From contig DOWL01000002.1 in the NCBI GenBank assembly GCA_003519585.1, positions 3,354 to 32,502 on the forward strand: a DNA stretch of 29,149 nucleotides. The letters run 5' to 3'. A program made the position numbers and the translations under genes. Every line of letters starts with the position of its first letter. Position 1 is the first letter of the stretch. The notes beneath the pieces are model-generated. The model was not told the DNA's origin and made no database searches. It was given only the letters and a program-made list of their open reading frames with translations. Source of the DNA: Nocardioides sp. GTDB lineage: Bacteria; Actinomycetota; Actinomycetes; Propionibacteriales; Nocardioidaceae. Of the stretch, positions 8,162 to 15,506 are shown piece by piece.

Positions 8162-9061
8162 TCAGCTGGCGGTGGCCGCGAACTCCTTCAGGATCGTGCT
8201 GATCTCGGAACGCCGCTCCGGGCTCATCGCCGCCAGTGGTGAGCGCGGGTCGCCGATCGACTTGCCGAACGCGTCCATCGCACCCTTGAGCCCCCCGACG
8301 TACCCGCCCCCGAGGAGGAAGCGCACGACCGGGTAGACGCGGTTCCACTCGGCCTGGGCCGCTGCGAGGTCGCCGGCCTGCACGGCCTCGTAGACCGCGA
8401 CGAACGGCTTCGCGGTCACGTTGGTCGCGCCGAGGATGCAGCCGACGGCCCCCTCGACGAGTGCTCCGAGGTACATCGTGTCCCAGCCGATCAGGGTGCT
8501 GTAGACGTCGCTGTAGTCGTGGATCGAGCGGGTCAGCTGGTGCCAGTCGCCGCTGGTGTCCTTGACGTAGGCGATGTTGGGGCTGCCCTCGGCCATGCCG
8601 ACGACGTCCTCCGGGGTGAGGTTGACGCCGGTGGCGAGCGGGAGGTTGTAGACGACCACCGGGAGCGCGGTCGTGTCGGCGACCGAGCGGAAGTACGTGG
8701 TGGTCTCCTCGATGGAGAGCCGGTCCTTGTACGGCGGCAGCAGGAGCAGGCCGGACGCGCCGGCCTGCTCGGCGTGCCGCGACAGCTCGACGGCCTCCTT
8801 GCTGGTCATCGCCCCGGTGTGCGCGACGACCGGCACCCGACCGGCGGCCTGGTCGACGACCACCTCGACGAGCAGCCGTCGTTCGGCGCCGGTCAGCGAG
8901 GCGAACTCGCCGGTCGAGCCGACCGGCACCAGGCCGTGGACGCCCTCGCCGACGAGGTCGTCGACGAGGCTGCGGAGCCGTTGCTCGTCCACCTCTCCGG
9001 CGGCGTCGAAGGGGGTCGCGACGGCGGCGAGGACGCCGGCGAACTCGGTGTGCTGGGGCAT
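8162..9061 (-). CDS. DHDPS/NAL-family class I aldolase-like enzyme 1
   Basis: This 299-residue TIM-barrel protein of the dihydrodipicolinate synthase / N-acetylneuraminate lyase family has the 2-oxoacid-binding motif GSTGE (48-52), the catalytic Tyr138 in VVYNLP, and the Schiff-base Lys167 in YVKDTSG. The Arg that true DapA carries after YNVP (the YNVPxRTG motif) is Ala here (YNLPLATG), so lysine biosynthesis is unlikely. Family alternatives include keto-deoxy sugar-acid dehydratase and the 1-pyrroline-4-hydroxy-2-carboxylate deaminase of hydroxyproline catabolism; both yield 2-oxoglutarate semialdehyde, which would suit the ALDH just upstream. The ATG at 9061 is preceded by AAGGAG at 9068-9073 with a 6-base spacer. 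An upstream in-frame TTG at 9082 is much less likely. Confidence 0.88.
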   Translation of the reverse strand: MPQHTEFAGVLAAVATPFDAAGEVDEQRLRSLVDDLVGEGVHGLVPVGSTGEFASLTGAERRLLVEVVVDQAAGRVPVVAHTGAMTSKEAVELSRHAEQAGASGLLLLPPYKDRLSIEETTTYFRSVADTTALPVVVYNLPLATGVNLTPEDVVGMAEGSPNIAYVKDTSGDWHQLTRSIHDYSDVYSTLIGWDTMYLGALVEGAVGCILGATNVTAKPFVAVYEAVQAGDLAAAQAEWNRVYPVVRFLLGGGYVGGLKGAMDAFGKSIGDPRSPLAAMSPERRSEISTILKEFAATAS

Positions 9062-9067
9062 CGGATT

Positions 9068-9073
9068 CTCCTT
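9068..9073 (-). promoter_or_regulatory. Ribosome binding site of DHDPS-family gene 1
   Basis: On the minus strand this reads AAGGAG, six bases before the ATG at 9061. It decides the start in favour of that ATG over the in-frame TTG at 9082. Confidence 0.75.
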
Positions 9074-9095
9074 GGTGGGCAACAGTTTGTGGGCG

Positions 9096-10529
9096 TCAGG
9101 AGGCGGCGACGGCGCTCATGACGTGCTTGACGCGGGTGTACTCCTCGATGGCGTAGACCGAGAGGTCGTTGCCGTGGCCGGAGTGTTTGTAGCCGGTGTT
9201 GGGCATCTCGACTGCCACCTCGAGGTGGCAGTTGACCCAGACCTTCCCGAAGTCGAGCTCCGAGGTGACCCGGAGGACGCGGTCGTGGTTGGTGGTCCAG
9301 AGTCCGGCGGCGAGCCCGAAGCGGACGTCGTTGGCCAGGGCGATCGCCTCGTCCTCGCTGGCGAACGGCTGGACCGTGATGACCGGGCCGAACACCTCCT
9401 CCTGGACGATCCGGTCGCGCTGCTGCACCCCGGTGACCACGGTCGGCTCGAAGTAGAACCCTCCGCCGGTCCGGTCCGCGTGCCCGCCGGCACGCACGGT
9501 GGCGTGGTCGGGGAGGTCGGCGAAGAAGCTCTCGACCTTGGCCAGGTGCTCCGCGCTGTTGAGCGGTCCGTACGTCGCGTCGGTGTCGGAGGGCGGACCG
9601 TACGACGTGGCCTCGGCGGCCCGCACGAGCGCCTCGACGAACTGGTCGTGGATCTCCTCGGCCACCAGCACCCGGCACGCGGCCTCGCAGTCCTGGCCGG
9701 CGTTGAGGAAGCCGGCGCCGGCGATGCTCGCGGCCGTCTCCTCGACGTCGACGTCGCCGAACACCAGGACCGGCGCCTTCCCGCCCAGCTCGAGGCTGAC
9801 CCGCTTGAGGTCCTGGGCCGCCGAGGTGGAGACCTCGACACCGGCCCGCTCGCTGCCGGTCACCGAGATCAGTTCCGGGGTCGGGTGGGCGACCAGCAGC
9901 CGGCCGGTCTCGCGGGTGCCGCCGATGACGTTGAGGACGCCCGGCGGGAGGATCTCGCCGATGACCTGGGCCGCCAGTAGGGAGGTCACCGGGGTGGTGT
10001 CGGAGGGCTTGAGGACCACCGTGTTGCCGGCCGCGATCGCCGGCCCGAACTTCCACACCGCCATCGCGAGGGGGTAGTTCCACGGCGAGACCAGGCCGCA
10101 GACGCCCACCGGCTCGCGGCGTACGGTCGACTCGAAGCCGGAGAGGAACGAGCCGCCGGCCAGGCCGCGGAGATCGCGGGCCGCGGCGGCGTAGAAGCGG
10201 AGGTACTCGACGGTGCCCGGGAACTCCGCGTCGCGGACGAACGCCACCGGCTTGCCGGTGTTGCGGCACTCGGCCTCGACGAACTCCTCCTTGCGCGCCT
10301 CGAGGGCATCGGCCACCCGGAAGAGCAGCAGGCTGCGCTCGCCCGGGGTGGTCCGGCGCCAGTCCCTGAACGCGCGCGCGGCGGCCTCGAAGGCGGCATC
10401 GACATCGGCCTGCCCCGACAGCGGCGCCTTCACATACGCCTCGCCCGTCGTCGGATCGACGATGTCGGTGTAGTCGCCGCTCAACGGCGCGAGAGCCTTG
10501 CCGTCGATGTAGTTCTCGAGCAGTTCCAT
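9096..10529 (-). CDS. NAD(P)+-dependent aldehyde dehydrogenase 2 (PatD/betaine-aldehyde type)
   Basis: The 477-residue ALDH has Asn151 in SPWNYP, Glu247 in LELGG, and the nucleophile Cys281 in NAGQDCEAA. The C-terminal GNDLSVYAIEEYTRVKHVM is typical of 4-aminobutyraldehyde / betaine-aldehyde dehydrogenases, which act on omega-amino or quaternary-ammonium aldehydes. That fits a cluster built around amines, but 2-oxoglutarate semialdehyde or a simple aldehyde remains possible, especially with a DHDPS-family gene directly downstream. The ATG at 10529 is 36 bases after the stop of the enolase-superfamily gene, with a GGAAG-like element upstream. It shares only the general family pattern with ALDH 1 of the same operon, so the two probably act on different aldehydes. 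Confidence 0.92.
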   Translation of the reverse strand: MELLENYIDGKALAPLSGDYTDIVDPTTGEAYVKAPLSGQADVDAAFEAAARAFRDWRRTTPGERSLLLFRVADALEARKEEFVEAECRNTGKPVAFVRDAEFPGTVEYLRFYAAAARDLRGLAGGSFLSGFESTVRREPVGVCGLVSPWNYPLAMAVWKFGPAIAAGNTVVLKPSDTTPVTSLLAAQVIGEILPPGVLNVIGGTRETGRLLVAHPTPELISVTGSERAGVEVSTSAAQDLKRVSLELGGKAPVLVFGDVDVEETAASIAGAGFLNAGQDCEAACRVLVAEEIHDQFVEALVRAAEATSYGPPSDTDATYGPLNSAEHLAKVESFFADLPDHATVRAGGHADRTGGGFYFEPTVVTGVQQRDRIVQEEVFGPVITVQPFASEDEAIALANDVRFGLAAGLWTTNHDRVLRVTSELDFGKVWVNCHLEVAVEMPNTGYKHSGHGNDLSVYAIEEYTRVKHVMSAVAAS

Positions 10530-10565
10530 GCTGGGGCTTCTTCCGATCTGGGTGAGGTGGGTCGG

Positions 10566-11696
10566 TCAGCGCGGGGCGCGGACCGTGAACAGGGGTTCGC
10601 CGAGCGCGGGTTCGTCGATCTCGATGCCGAAGCCCGGCGCCTCGACGTACTCGACCCGGCCGTCCACCAGCCGGGGTCCGCTGGTGTCGCCCTCGGGGCG
10701 GTAGGAGATCTTCATGTCCTCGCCCATGAAGTAGGCGGTGGCGAGGAGCTGTTCGGGGTTGACGGTCGCCGCGAAGTGGGTCAGCGCGGCGGTCGCGAGG
10801 TCGGCGCCCTGCGGCTCGTCGGCCAGGATCATCCAGCCGGCGGCGTGCGCCAGGTCTCGGATCCGCGCCGCCTTGGTGAGCCCCCCGACGCGGACCACCT
10901 TGAGGTTGATCGCGTCGGCGCAGCCGGCCCGGAGCAGGTCCAGGCAGTCGGCCTCGGTGCGCAGTGACTCGTCGGCCATCAGCGGCCGGGCGAGGACCGA
11001 GCGGAGCTGTTGGAGTTCGGCGATCGTCGGACACGGCTGTTCGAGGTAGGTGTCGACACCCTCGATCGCGGCCGCGAACCGCAGCGTCTGCGCGACGGTC
11101 CAGCCCTTGTTGGCATCGCTGGTCATGAACGTCGAGTCGGACGGGATGGCCCCGGCCACCGCGCGCACCCGGGCCGCGTCTGCTATCGGCTCGTCGCCCA
11201 GCTTGAGCTGCCAGGCGCGGTAGCCGCGCTCGGTGGCCTCCTCGACCTCGGCCACCATCTCCTCGGCCGAGCCGAGGCTGATCGCCTTGAAGCCGGGCAG
11301 GCTGCGCGACTTCACCCCACCGAGCAGCTGGGCGACGGGACGACCGAGGAGCTTGCCGCGCAGGTCCCACATCGCGATGTCGATCGCGGCCTTGCCGGTG
11401 AGGTTGCCGATGACGAGGTGGTCCATGCCGTCGACGAGGACGTTCGCCTCGAACGCGTCGCACTCGAGCACCCAGTCGGCCAGCAGCTGGACGGTGGCCT
11501 GGGCCGAGGCCGGGAAGCCGTCGAGGTAGTTGCTGCCGAGCGTGCACGCCTCCCCCCAGCCGACCGTGCCGTCCTCGGCGGTGACCTTGACGATCGTCGA
11601 GGGGAAGGAGGTGAGGACCCGGTTGTGCGACATCACGTAGGTGTCGTGCTGGGTCGGGATGTCGACGGCGTAGCAGGCGAGCTCGGTGATCTTCAT
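10566..11696 (-). CDS. Enolase-superfamily enzyme, muconate-lactonizing (MLE) subgroup
   Basis: This 376-residue protein has the capping domain and barrel of the mandelate racemase / muconate lactonizing enzyme family. Metal ligands are visible as Asp194 in SDANKGW, Glu219 in LEQP and Asp242 in ADES. Lys266 in NLKVVRVGG is the opposite-face base that marks the MLE subgroup. The usual KxK pair on the other face reads Gln163-Leu-Lys165 (QLKLG), so one lysine of the pair is missing. MLE-type enzymes include racemases and epimerases of amino-acid derivatives (dipeptides, N-acyl amino acids, proline betaines) and cycloisomerases. The amine-centred neighbourhood favours an epimerase, by inference. 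It is the first gene of the left operon. ATG 11696 has GGGAGC about 8 bases upstream; longer readings run into the promoter region. Confidence 0.85.
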   Translation of the reverse strand: MKITELACYAVDIPTQHDTYVMSHNRVLTSFPSTIVKVTAEDGTVGWGEACTLGSNYLDGFPASAQATVQLLADWVLECDAFEANVLVDGMDHLVIGNLTGKAAIDIAMWDLRGKLLGRPVAQLLGGVKSRSLPGFKAISLGSAEEMVAEVEEATERGYRAWQLKLGDEPIADAARVRAVAGAIPSDSTFMTSDANKGWTVAQTLRFAAAIEGVDTYLEQPCPTIAELQQLRSVLARPLMADESLRTEADCLDLLRAGCADAINLKVVRVGGLTKAARIRDLAHAAGWMILADEPQGADLATAALTHFAATVNPEQLLATAYFMGEDMKISYRPEGDTSGPRLVDGRVEYVEAPGFGIEIDEPALGEPLFTVRAPR

Positions 11697-11719
11697 GACG
11701 TGGCTCCCATGCGCTCCAT

Positions 11720-11733
11720 GATTGTCGACAATC
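11720..11733. promoter_or_regulatory. GntR/FadR-type operator palindrome, site 1
   Basis: GATTGTCGACAATC is a perfect inverted repeat whose core TTGTCGACAA (11722-11731) fits the FadR-subfamily consensus TNGTNNNACNA. A 14-base stretch, TTGTCGACAATCGA, recurs exactly at 19365-19378 in front of the ABC operon that contains the GntR gene. It lies about 25 bases upstream of the enolase-superfamily start, which suits repression. Confidence 0.75.
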
Positions 11734-11749
11734 GACCAGATAACAAGAG

Positions 11750-11763
11750 GTACATACGTACGT
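11750..11763. promoter_or_regulatory. GTAC-type repeat motif, copy 1
   Basis: GTACATACGTACGT matches the motif at 19529-19542 and 21525-21538 in 12 of 14 positions. GTAC half-sites separated by four bases look like an operator for a dimeric repressor, perhaps the TetR protein at 19669-20208. The binding protein is inferred. Confidence 0.5.
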
Positions 11764-11779
11764 TTTCGATCATCGGGGC

Positions 11780-12469
11780 TCAGTCCTCGAGTGCGGCGCC
11801 GGGCGCCTTGTGGACGTGGTGGGCCAGCTCGGTGCGGAACCGCTCCATGTGGCCCTGCTCGATCAGGCCGGCGAGGTGCTCGTGCGCGGCGGCCAGCTCG
11901 TCGAGGTTGTCGTAGGACCGATGGTCGACCGAGAGGAACAGCCGCAGCCGGGTCTCCCAGTCGTCCCACTGCTCGGCGAGCAGGGCGTTGCCGGAGTGCT
12001 CGTAGAAGAAGCGGTGGAACTCCAGGTGGGCGTCGATGGAGGTGGCCATGTCGCCGCGGTTGGCGGCCTTGCGCAGCGCCTGGACCCGGTCCTGGACCAT
12101 GCCCGGCATCTCGTCACCGAGGCGCGCCGCGGTCTGCTCCGCGGCGTACGGCTCGACGAGGTAGCGGAGCACCGCGATCTCCTCGATCGTCTGGAGGCTG
12201 ACCTGGGCGACGAAGGCACCTCGGAAGGCCACCCGCTCGACCAGCCCCTCCTCCTCCAGCCGCGAGAACGCCTCGCGCAGCGGAGCCCGGCTGATGCCGA
12301 GGTCGGCCGCGAGGTGCGCCTCGCGCAGTTGGGCGCCCGGAGCGAAGGTGCCGTTGAGGATCGCCTCGCGCATCACCCGGTGCACGCCGTCGGGGGTGGT
12401 CCGCTGGTCGAGGGGCGCCAGTCGCGCGCGGTCGTCCTGGCCGGTACGCGCGGCGTCGGTGTCGGTCAT
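11780..12469 (-). CDS. GntR-family transcriptional regulator (FCD/FadR subfamily)
   Basis: This 229-residue regulator has an N-terminal winged helix-turn-helix (about 25-90; LREAHLAADLGISRAPLREAFSRL is the recognition region) and a C-terminal FCD ligand domain. His148, His152, His196/198 and the His cluster at 217-220 fall where FCD proteins bind a metal ion and a carboxylate effector. It is the last gene of the ABC-transporter operon and overlaps the amine oxidase stop (TGATG). The TTGTCGACAA palindromes in front of its own operon (19365-19374) and of the left catabolic operon (11722-11731) are the form expected for this subfamily. It is therefore probably an autoregulated repressor of both operons, released by the transported substrate or an intermediate. 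Confidence 0.9.
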   Translation of the reverse strand: MTDTDAARTGQDDRARLAPLDQRTTPDGVHRVMREAILNGTFAPGAQLREAHLAADLGISRAPLREAFSRLEEEGLVERVAFRGAFVAQVSLQTIEEIAVLRYLVEPYAAEQTAARLGDEMPGMVQDRVQALRKAANRGDMATSIDAHLEFHRFFYEHSGNALLAEQWDDWETRLRLFLSVDHRSYDNLDELAAAHEHLAGLIEQGHMERFRTELAHHVHKAPGAALED

Positions 12470-13881
12470 CAGATGTGGGTCCGTTCTCGGCTGCCCGGGA
12501 GGTCGCCCGACGAGACTGGCTCCTCGGCACTGTTCCGGAGCATTTCAGCAGACTCGAGTCCCGACCGGACGGCCGTCTCGACGGTTCCGCCCAGGGGGGC
12601 GAAGTAGTCACCGGCGAGCACCACTCGGGCGCCAGGCCGATGGTTCCACCGCTCGACCGCGGCCACCGAGGAGCCGCAGGTCGGATACCAGTTCCCCAGC
12701 CGCCACTTCACCACGACCGCTTCGGCGACCGCGTCCTCGACCTCGGGGAGCACCTCGGCGACCTGGCGCAGGAAGCGACGGCGGATCTCGTCGTCGTCGA
12801 GCTCCAGGAGCGCGGCCGCCTTGTCGCCGCCGGCGTAGCACATCAGGCTGCGCGGCGACGTGGACCGTCCCGCGTGCGCCACGACCGGGTTGCTGTGGTG
12901 GAAGAGCATGTCGAACTCCGCGCCGGGCGTGGCGATCGCATAGATGTCGTCCCAGGCCATCGCCTGCAACGCGGTGGTGAGGATGCCGAGGCAGACGAAC
13001 CCGCCGTACTCCACGCCGTCGAGCTGACGCCGTACGTCGTCCGGGAGTCCGGCCACGATGCCGGAGACACTGGCGGCCGGGACCGCGACGACGACGTGCC
13101 GCGCACGCAGCCGCCGTACGTCGCCGGCGCGGTCGCGGTAGGTGACCTCGACGCGGTCGGCACGCTCGACGACCTCGGTCACGGTGGCGCCAGTGACGGC
13201 CCGGTCGCCCAGACACCGCTGCATCGCCTCGCCCAGCGACCCGGAGCCGCCGGCGACGTTGACCACGGAGGCGCTGCCCTTCGATACCCAGAGGGCCCCG
13301 AATAGCGCCAAGGCGCTTCCCTCCGTGAGCCGGTCGGCCTCCCCGGCCGAACGTCGCGCGGCCGTCTCGAAGATGCTCGCGACCCGCGGGGAAGTCCCCC
13401 GCAGCGTGCGGCCGAACGTACGGCGGGACCGGTACCCCCGCAGCTGGTTCGTCCGGCGCCACCGCTCGACCCCGACCCGCAGCCGGGTCCCGACCCTGAT
13501 CAGGTCCAGCCGCTCGCGGAGCGTCAGCGGCAGCACGAACGGGTAGGCCTCGACCCGGCGGCGATCGTGCAGCCGCCCGTCGAACCACAGCGCGGTCTTG
13601 GTGCCGGGCACCGGCAGGACGTCGAGGCCGGCCTGCGCCACGAGTCGTTTGACGGCGCTGTCGCCGCCGGTCAGGAGGTGAGCGCCGAGGTTGATCCACC
13701 GCTCGCCGCGGGGCAGGGAGTGGAGCCGACCGCCGAGGCGATCCTCGGACTCGAGGACGACGACGTTGAGGTCGCCGAGAGTGGACGCCGCCGCGAGTCC
13801 GGCGGCGCCCCCGCCGACCACGACGACATCGACGTCGTCGTGGTCGGAGAGGTTGCCAGTCAGGTTCAAGAGGCCAGCCAC
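12469..13881 (-). CDS. FAD-dependent amine oxidase-family protein
   Basis: The 470-residue protein has a Rossmann FAD motif (GGGAAG at 23-28, followed by LESEDRLGGRLHS at 43-55) and the C-terminal FAD loop GDYFAPLGGTVETAVRSG (about 424-441) of the flavin amine oxidase superfamily. Such enzymes oxidise C-N bonds of amines to imines and make hydrogen peroxide, or act as desaturases. No cysteinyl-flavin site is evident. The GTG at 13881 overlaps the end of the binding-protein gene by 16 bases, and about 17 unconserved residues precede the first beta strand, so an internal start such as the TTG at residue 5 is possible. Its place between the transporter and its regulator suggests it acts on the imported compound. 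Protoporphyrinogen-oxidase-like or desaturase activity cannot be excluded. Confidence 0.82.
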   Translation of the reverse strand: MAGLLNLTGNLSDHDDVDVVVVGGGAAGLAAASTLGDLNVVVLESEDRLGGRLHSLPRGERWINLGAHLLTGGDSAVKRLVAQAGLDVLPVPGTKTALWFDGRLHDRRRVEAYPFVLPLTLRERLDLIRVGTRLRVGVERWRRTNQLRGYRSRRTFGRTLRGTSPRVASIFETAARRSAGEADRLTEGSALALFGALWVSKGSASVVNVAGGSGSLGEAMQRCLGDRAVTGATVTEVVERADRVEVTYRDRAGDVRRLRARHVVVAVPAASVSGIVAGLPDDVRRQLDGVEYGGFVCLGILTTALQAMAWDDIYAIATPGAEFDMLFHHSNPVVAHAGRSTSPRSLMCYAGGDKAAALLELDDDEIRRRFLRQVAEVLPEVEDAVAEAVVVKWRLGNWYPTCGSSVAAVERWNHRPGARVVLAGDYFAPLGGTVETAVRSGLESAEMLRNSAEEPVSSGDLPGSRERTHI

Positions 13882-15461
13882 ATGCTCTTGAAGTCGGCGT
13901 TGTTGGGGCTGACACCGGTGATCGAGTCGGTCACGCCGCCGACCTTGGTGGAGTAGGCCTCGATGGCCGGCGAGAAGATCGGGACGATGTAGCCGCCCTG
14001 GTCGTAGTCGATGTGCGCCATCGTGCTGATCAGTTCCTTGCGCTTGGCGTCGTCGGTGGTCGACACCGCCTCGTTGTACGCCGCGGTGTAGTCGGCGTTG
14101 TCGAAGAACGTCGCGTTGTAGTATGAGTAGTCGGGGATCATCAGCTGCGAGGCGTTGTTGAGGAACAGCTGGTTGGTGCCGTAGTCCATGCCGAAGGCGA
14201 CCTTCATGTAGTAGTCGCTGTAGAACGTGCCGACCGGGTACTCGTCGATCTGCACGTTGACTCCGGCGTCCTTAGCCTGGGCCGCGAACACCTGCGCCAT
14301 CTTGACCTCGCCGGCCGCTGCCGCGGTGGTGGTGAGGTTGATCTTCAGGTCGGAGTAGCCGGCCGCCTTGAGCAGTGCCTTGGCCTGGTCGAGGTCCTGC
14401 ACGCGCTGGGCAAGATCGGTCGGGAACGACGGGTCGAACGGGCTGAAGACGTCGTTGCCGATCTTGCCGAAGCCACTGAAGACCTGCTCGAGCATCTGCT
14501 GGCGGTCGGGGATGAGTCGGAATGCCTGGCGTACCCGAACGTCCGAGAACGGCTCCATCGAGCAGTTCATGGTGAACGGGACCCAGCTGCCGGACTCGTT
14601 GGTCTTGACCACGAAACCGGCGCTCTTCAGCGCGTTGATCGAACCCGCCGAGAGCGCGTTGATGACGTCGACCTGGCCGGCCTGGAGCGCGCTCACCTGA
14701 CTCGACTCGTCGTTGATGTCCTGGGTGACGATCGTGTCGAGGTAGGGCAGTCCCTCCTGCCAGTAGTTCTCGTTGCGCACGAAGGTGCTCTCGACGCCCG
14801 GCGTGAAGCTCTGGTACTTGAACGGTCCGGTGCCGTCCGGCTTCGCGGGGTCGAAGCCGCGCGGGACCATGTAGACGTAGGGGAACGAGAGGACGTCGAG
14901 CAGCACACCGAACGGCTTGCTGAACACGAGCTTGACGGTGGTGTCGTCCACGGCGGACGACGCCTTGAGGTCGATCGGCCCGAACAGGAACGCCGCCGGC
15001 GTCTGGTTGTCGATGATCCGCTGGATGCTGAAGAGCACGTCCTCGGCGGTGAACGGCGCGCCGTTGTGCGTGGTGATCCCCGCGGGGATGGTGATCGTCC
15101 ACTCGGTGCCGTCCGCGTTGGGGGTGACCTCCTTGGCCATCACCAGCTCGGGTGAGCCGTCGGCCGCCATCCACGCGAGCGGGTCGTAGAGCTGCTGGGC
15201 ACGGAGCTGGCTCGGCAGCTCGACCCAGGACTGCGGGTCTAGGGTCTCGCTGGTGCTACCACCGGTGCTGCCGATGCGCAGCGTGCCGCCCTTCTTCGCC
15301 TCGCCCGTGGCCCCTTGGGCGCTCGACGACGCACCGCTGTCGGAGCTGCAGGACGACAGCAGGCCACCGGTGGACACCACCGCCAGGCCGAGGGTGGTGA
15401 TCTGGAGGAACTTGCGTCGGTTGAGGTCGACGGCTCCGGCGGTGTTCAGTCGGTTCTTCAT
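13866..15461 (-). CDS. ABC transporter substrate-binding lipoprotein (SBP family 5, Tat-exported)
   Basis: This 531-residue solute-binding protein of the peptide/nickel/opine class (SBP_bac_5) shows KKGGTLRIG after the signal, then TAEDVLFSIQRI and DVRVRQAFRL, which are typical of the family. The N-terminus has a twin-arginine motif (NRRKFLQ, Arg15-Arg16), a hydrophobic stretch, and a lipobox LSSC with Cys38, so it should be Tat-exported and lipid-anchored outside the membrane. ATG 15461 is preferred over the ATG at 15479 because AGAGGA lies at 15467-15472 with a 5-base spacer. The gene follows the ATPase gene after about 45 bases with its own ribosome site, which may allow higher expression. 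Members bind peptides, opines, glycosides or amine compounds, so the ligand is not predicted. Confidence 0.92.
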   Translation of the reverse strand: MKNRLNTAGAVDLNRRKFLQITTLGLAVVSTGGLLSSCSSDSGASSSAQGATGEAKKGGTLRIGSTGGSTSETLDPQSWVELPSQLRAQQLYDPLAWMAADGSPELVMAKEVTPNADGTEWTITIPAGITTHNGAPFTAEDVLFSIQRIIDNQTPAAFLFGPIDLKASSAVDDTTVKLVFSKPFGVLLDVLSFPYVYMVPRGFDPAKPDGTGPFKYQSFTPGVESTFVRNENYWQEGLPYLDTIVTQDINDESSQVSALQAGQVDVINALSAGSINALKSAGFVVKTNESGSWVPFTMNCSMEPFSDVRVRQAFRLIPDRQQMLEQVFSGFGKIGNDVFSPFDPSFPTDLAQRVQDLDQAKALLKAAGYSDLKINLTTTAAAAGEVKMAQVFAAQAKDAGVNVQIDEYPVGTFYSDYYMKVAFGMDYGTNQLFLNNASQLMIPDYSYYNATFFDNADYTAAYNEAVSTTDDAKRKELISTMAHIDYDQGGYIVPIFSPAIEAYSTKVGGVTDSITGVSPNNADFKSMWLAS

Positions 15462-15466
15462 GGGTG

Positions 15467-15472
15467 TCCTCT
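15467..15472 (-). promoter_or_regulatory. Ribosome binding site of the substrate-binding protein gene
   Basis: On the minus strand this reads AGAGGA, five bases before the ATG at 15461. It supports that start over the in-frame ATG at 15479, which has no Shine-Dalgarno-like sequence upstream. Confidence 0.65.
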
Positions 15473-15506
15473 GCTTCATGGGCGGGTTGAGGGTGGTTCC
15501 CGAGGG

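Larger units (their letters stand above)
11697..11779. promoter_or_regulatory. Promoter/operator region of the left catabolic operon
   Basis: This gap of about 83 bases between the GntR gene stop and the enolase-superfamily gene start is clearly more AT-rich than its surroundings. It holds a 14-base perfect palindrome (11720-11733) and one copy of the GTAC-type motif (11750-11763). It must contain the promoter of the ten-gene leftward operon. I cannot place -35/-10 boxes with confidence. Confidence 0.65.

Noticed and set aside
8893..11547. 884-codon open frame on the minus strand
   Set aside because: It runs out of frame through the enolase-superfamily gene, ALDH 2 and part of DHDPS 1, all of which show intact motifs in other frames.
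8162..11696. A glucarate/Weimberg-type sugar-acid pathway (enolase-superfamily dehydratase, DHDPS-type dehydratase, semialdehyde dehydrogenase)
   Set aside because: The enzyme order would fit, but the enolase-superfamily member has the MLE-type NLK lysine rather than the His base of glucarate-type dehydratases, and the surrounding genes are amine-related. Kept only as an alternative.
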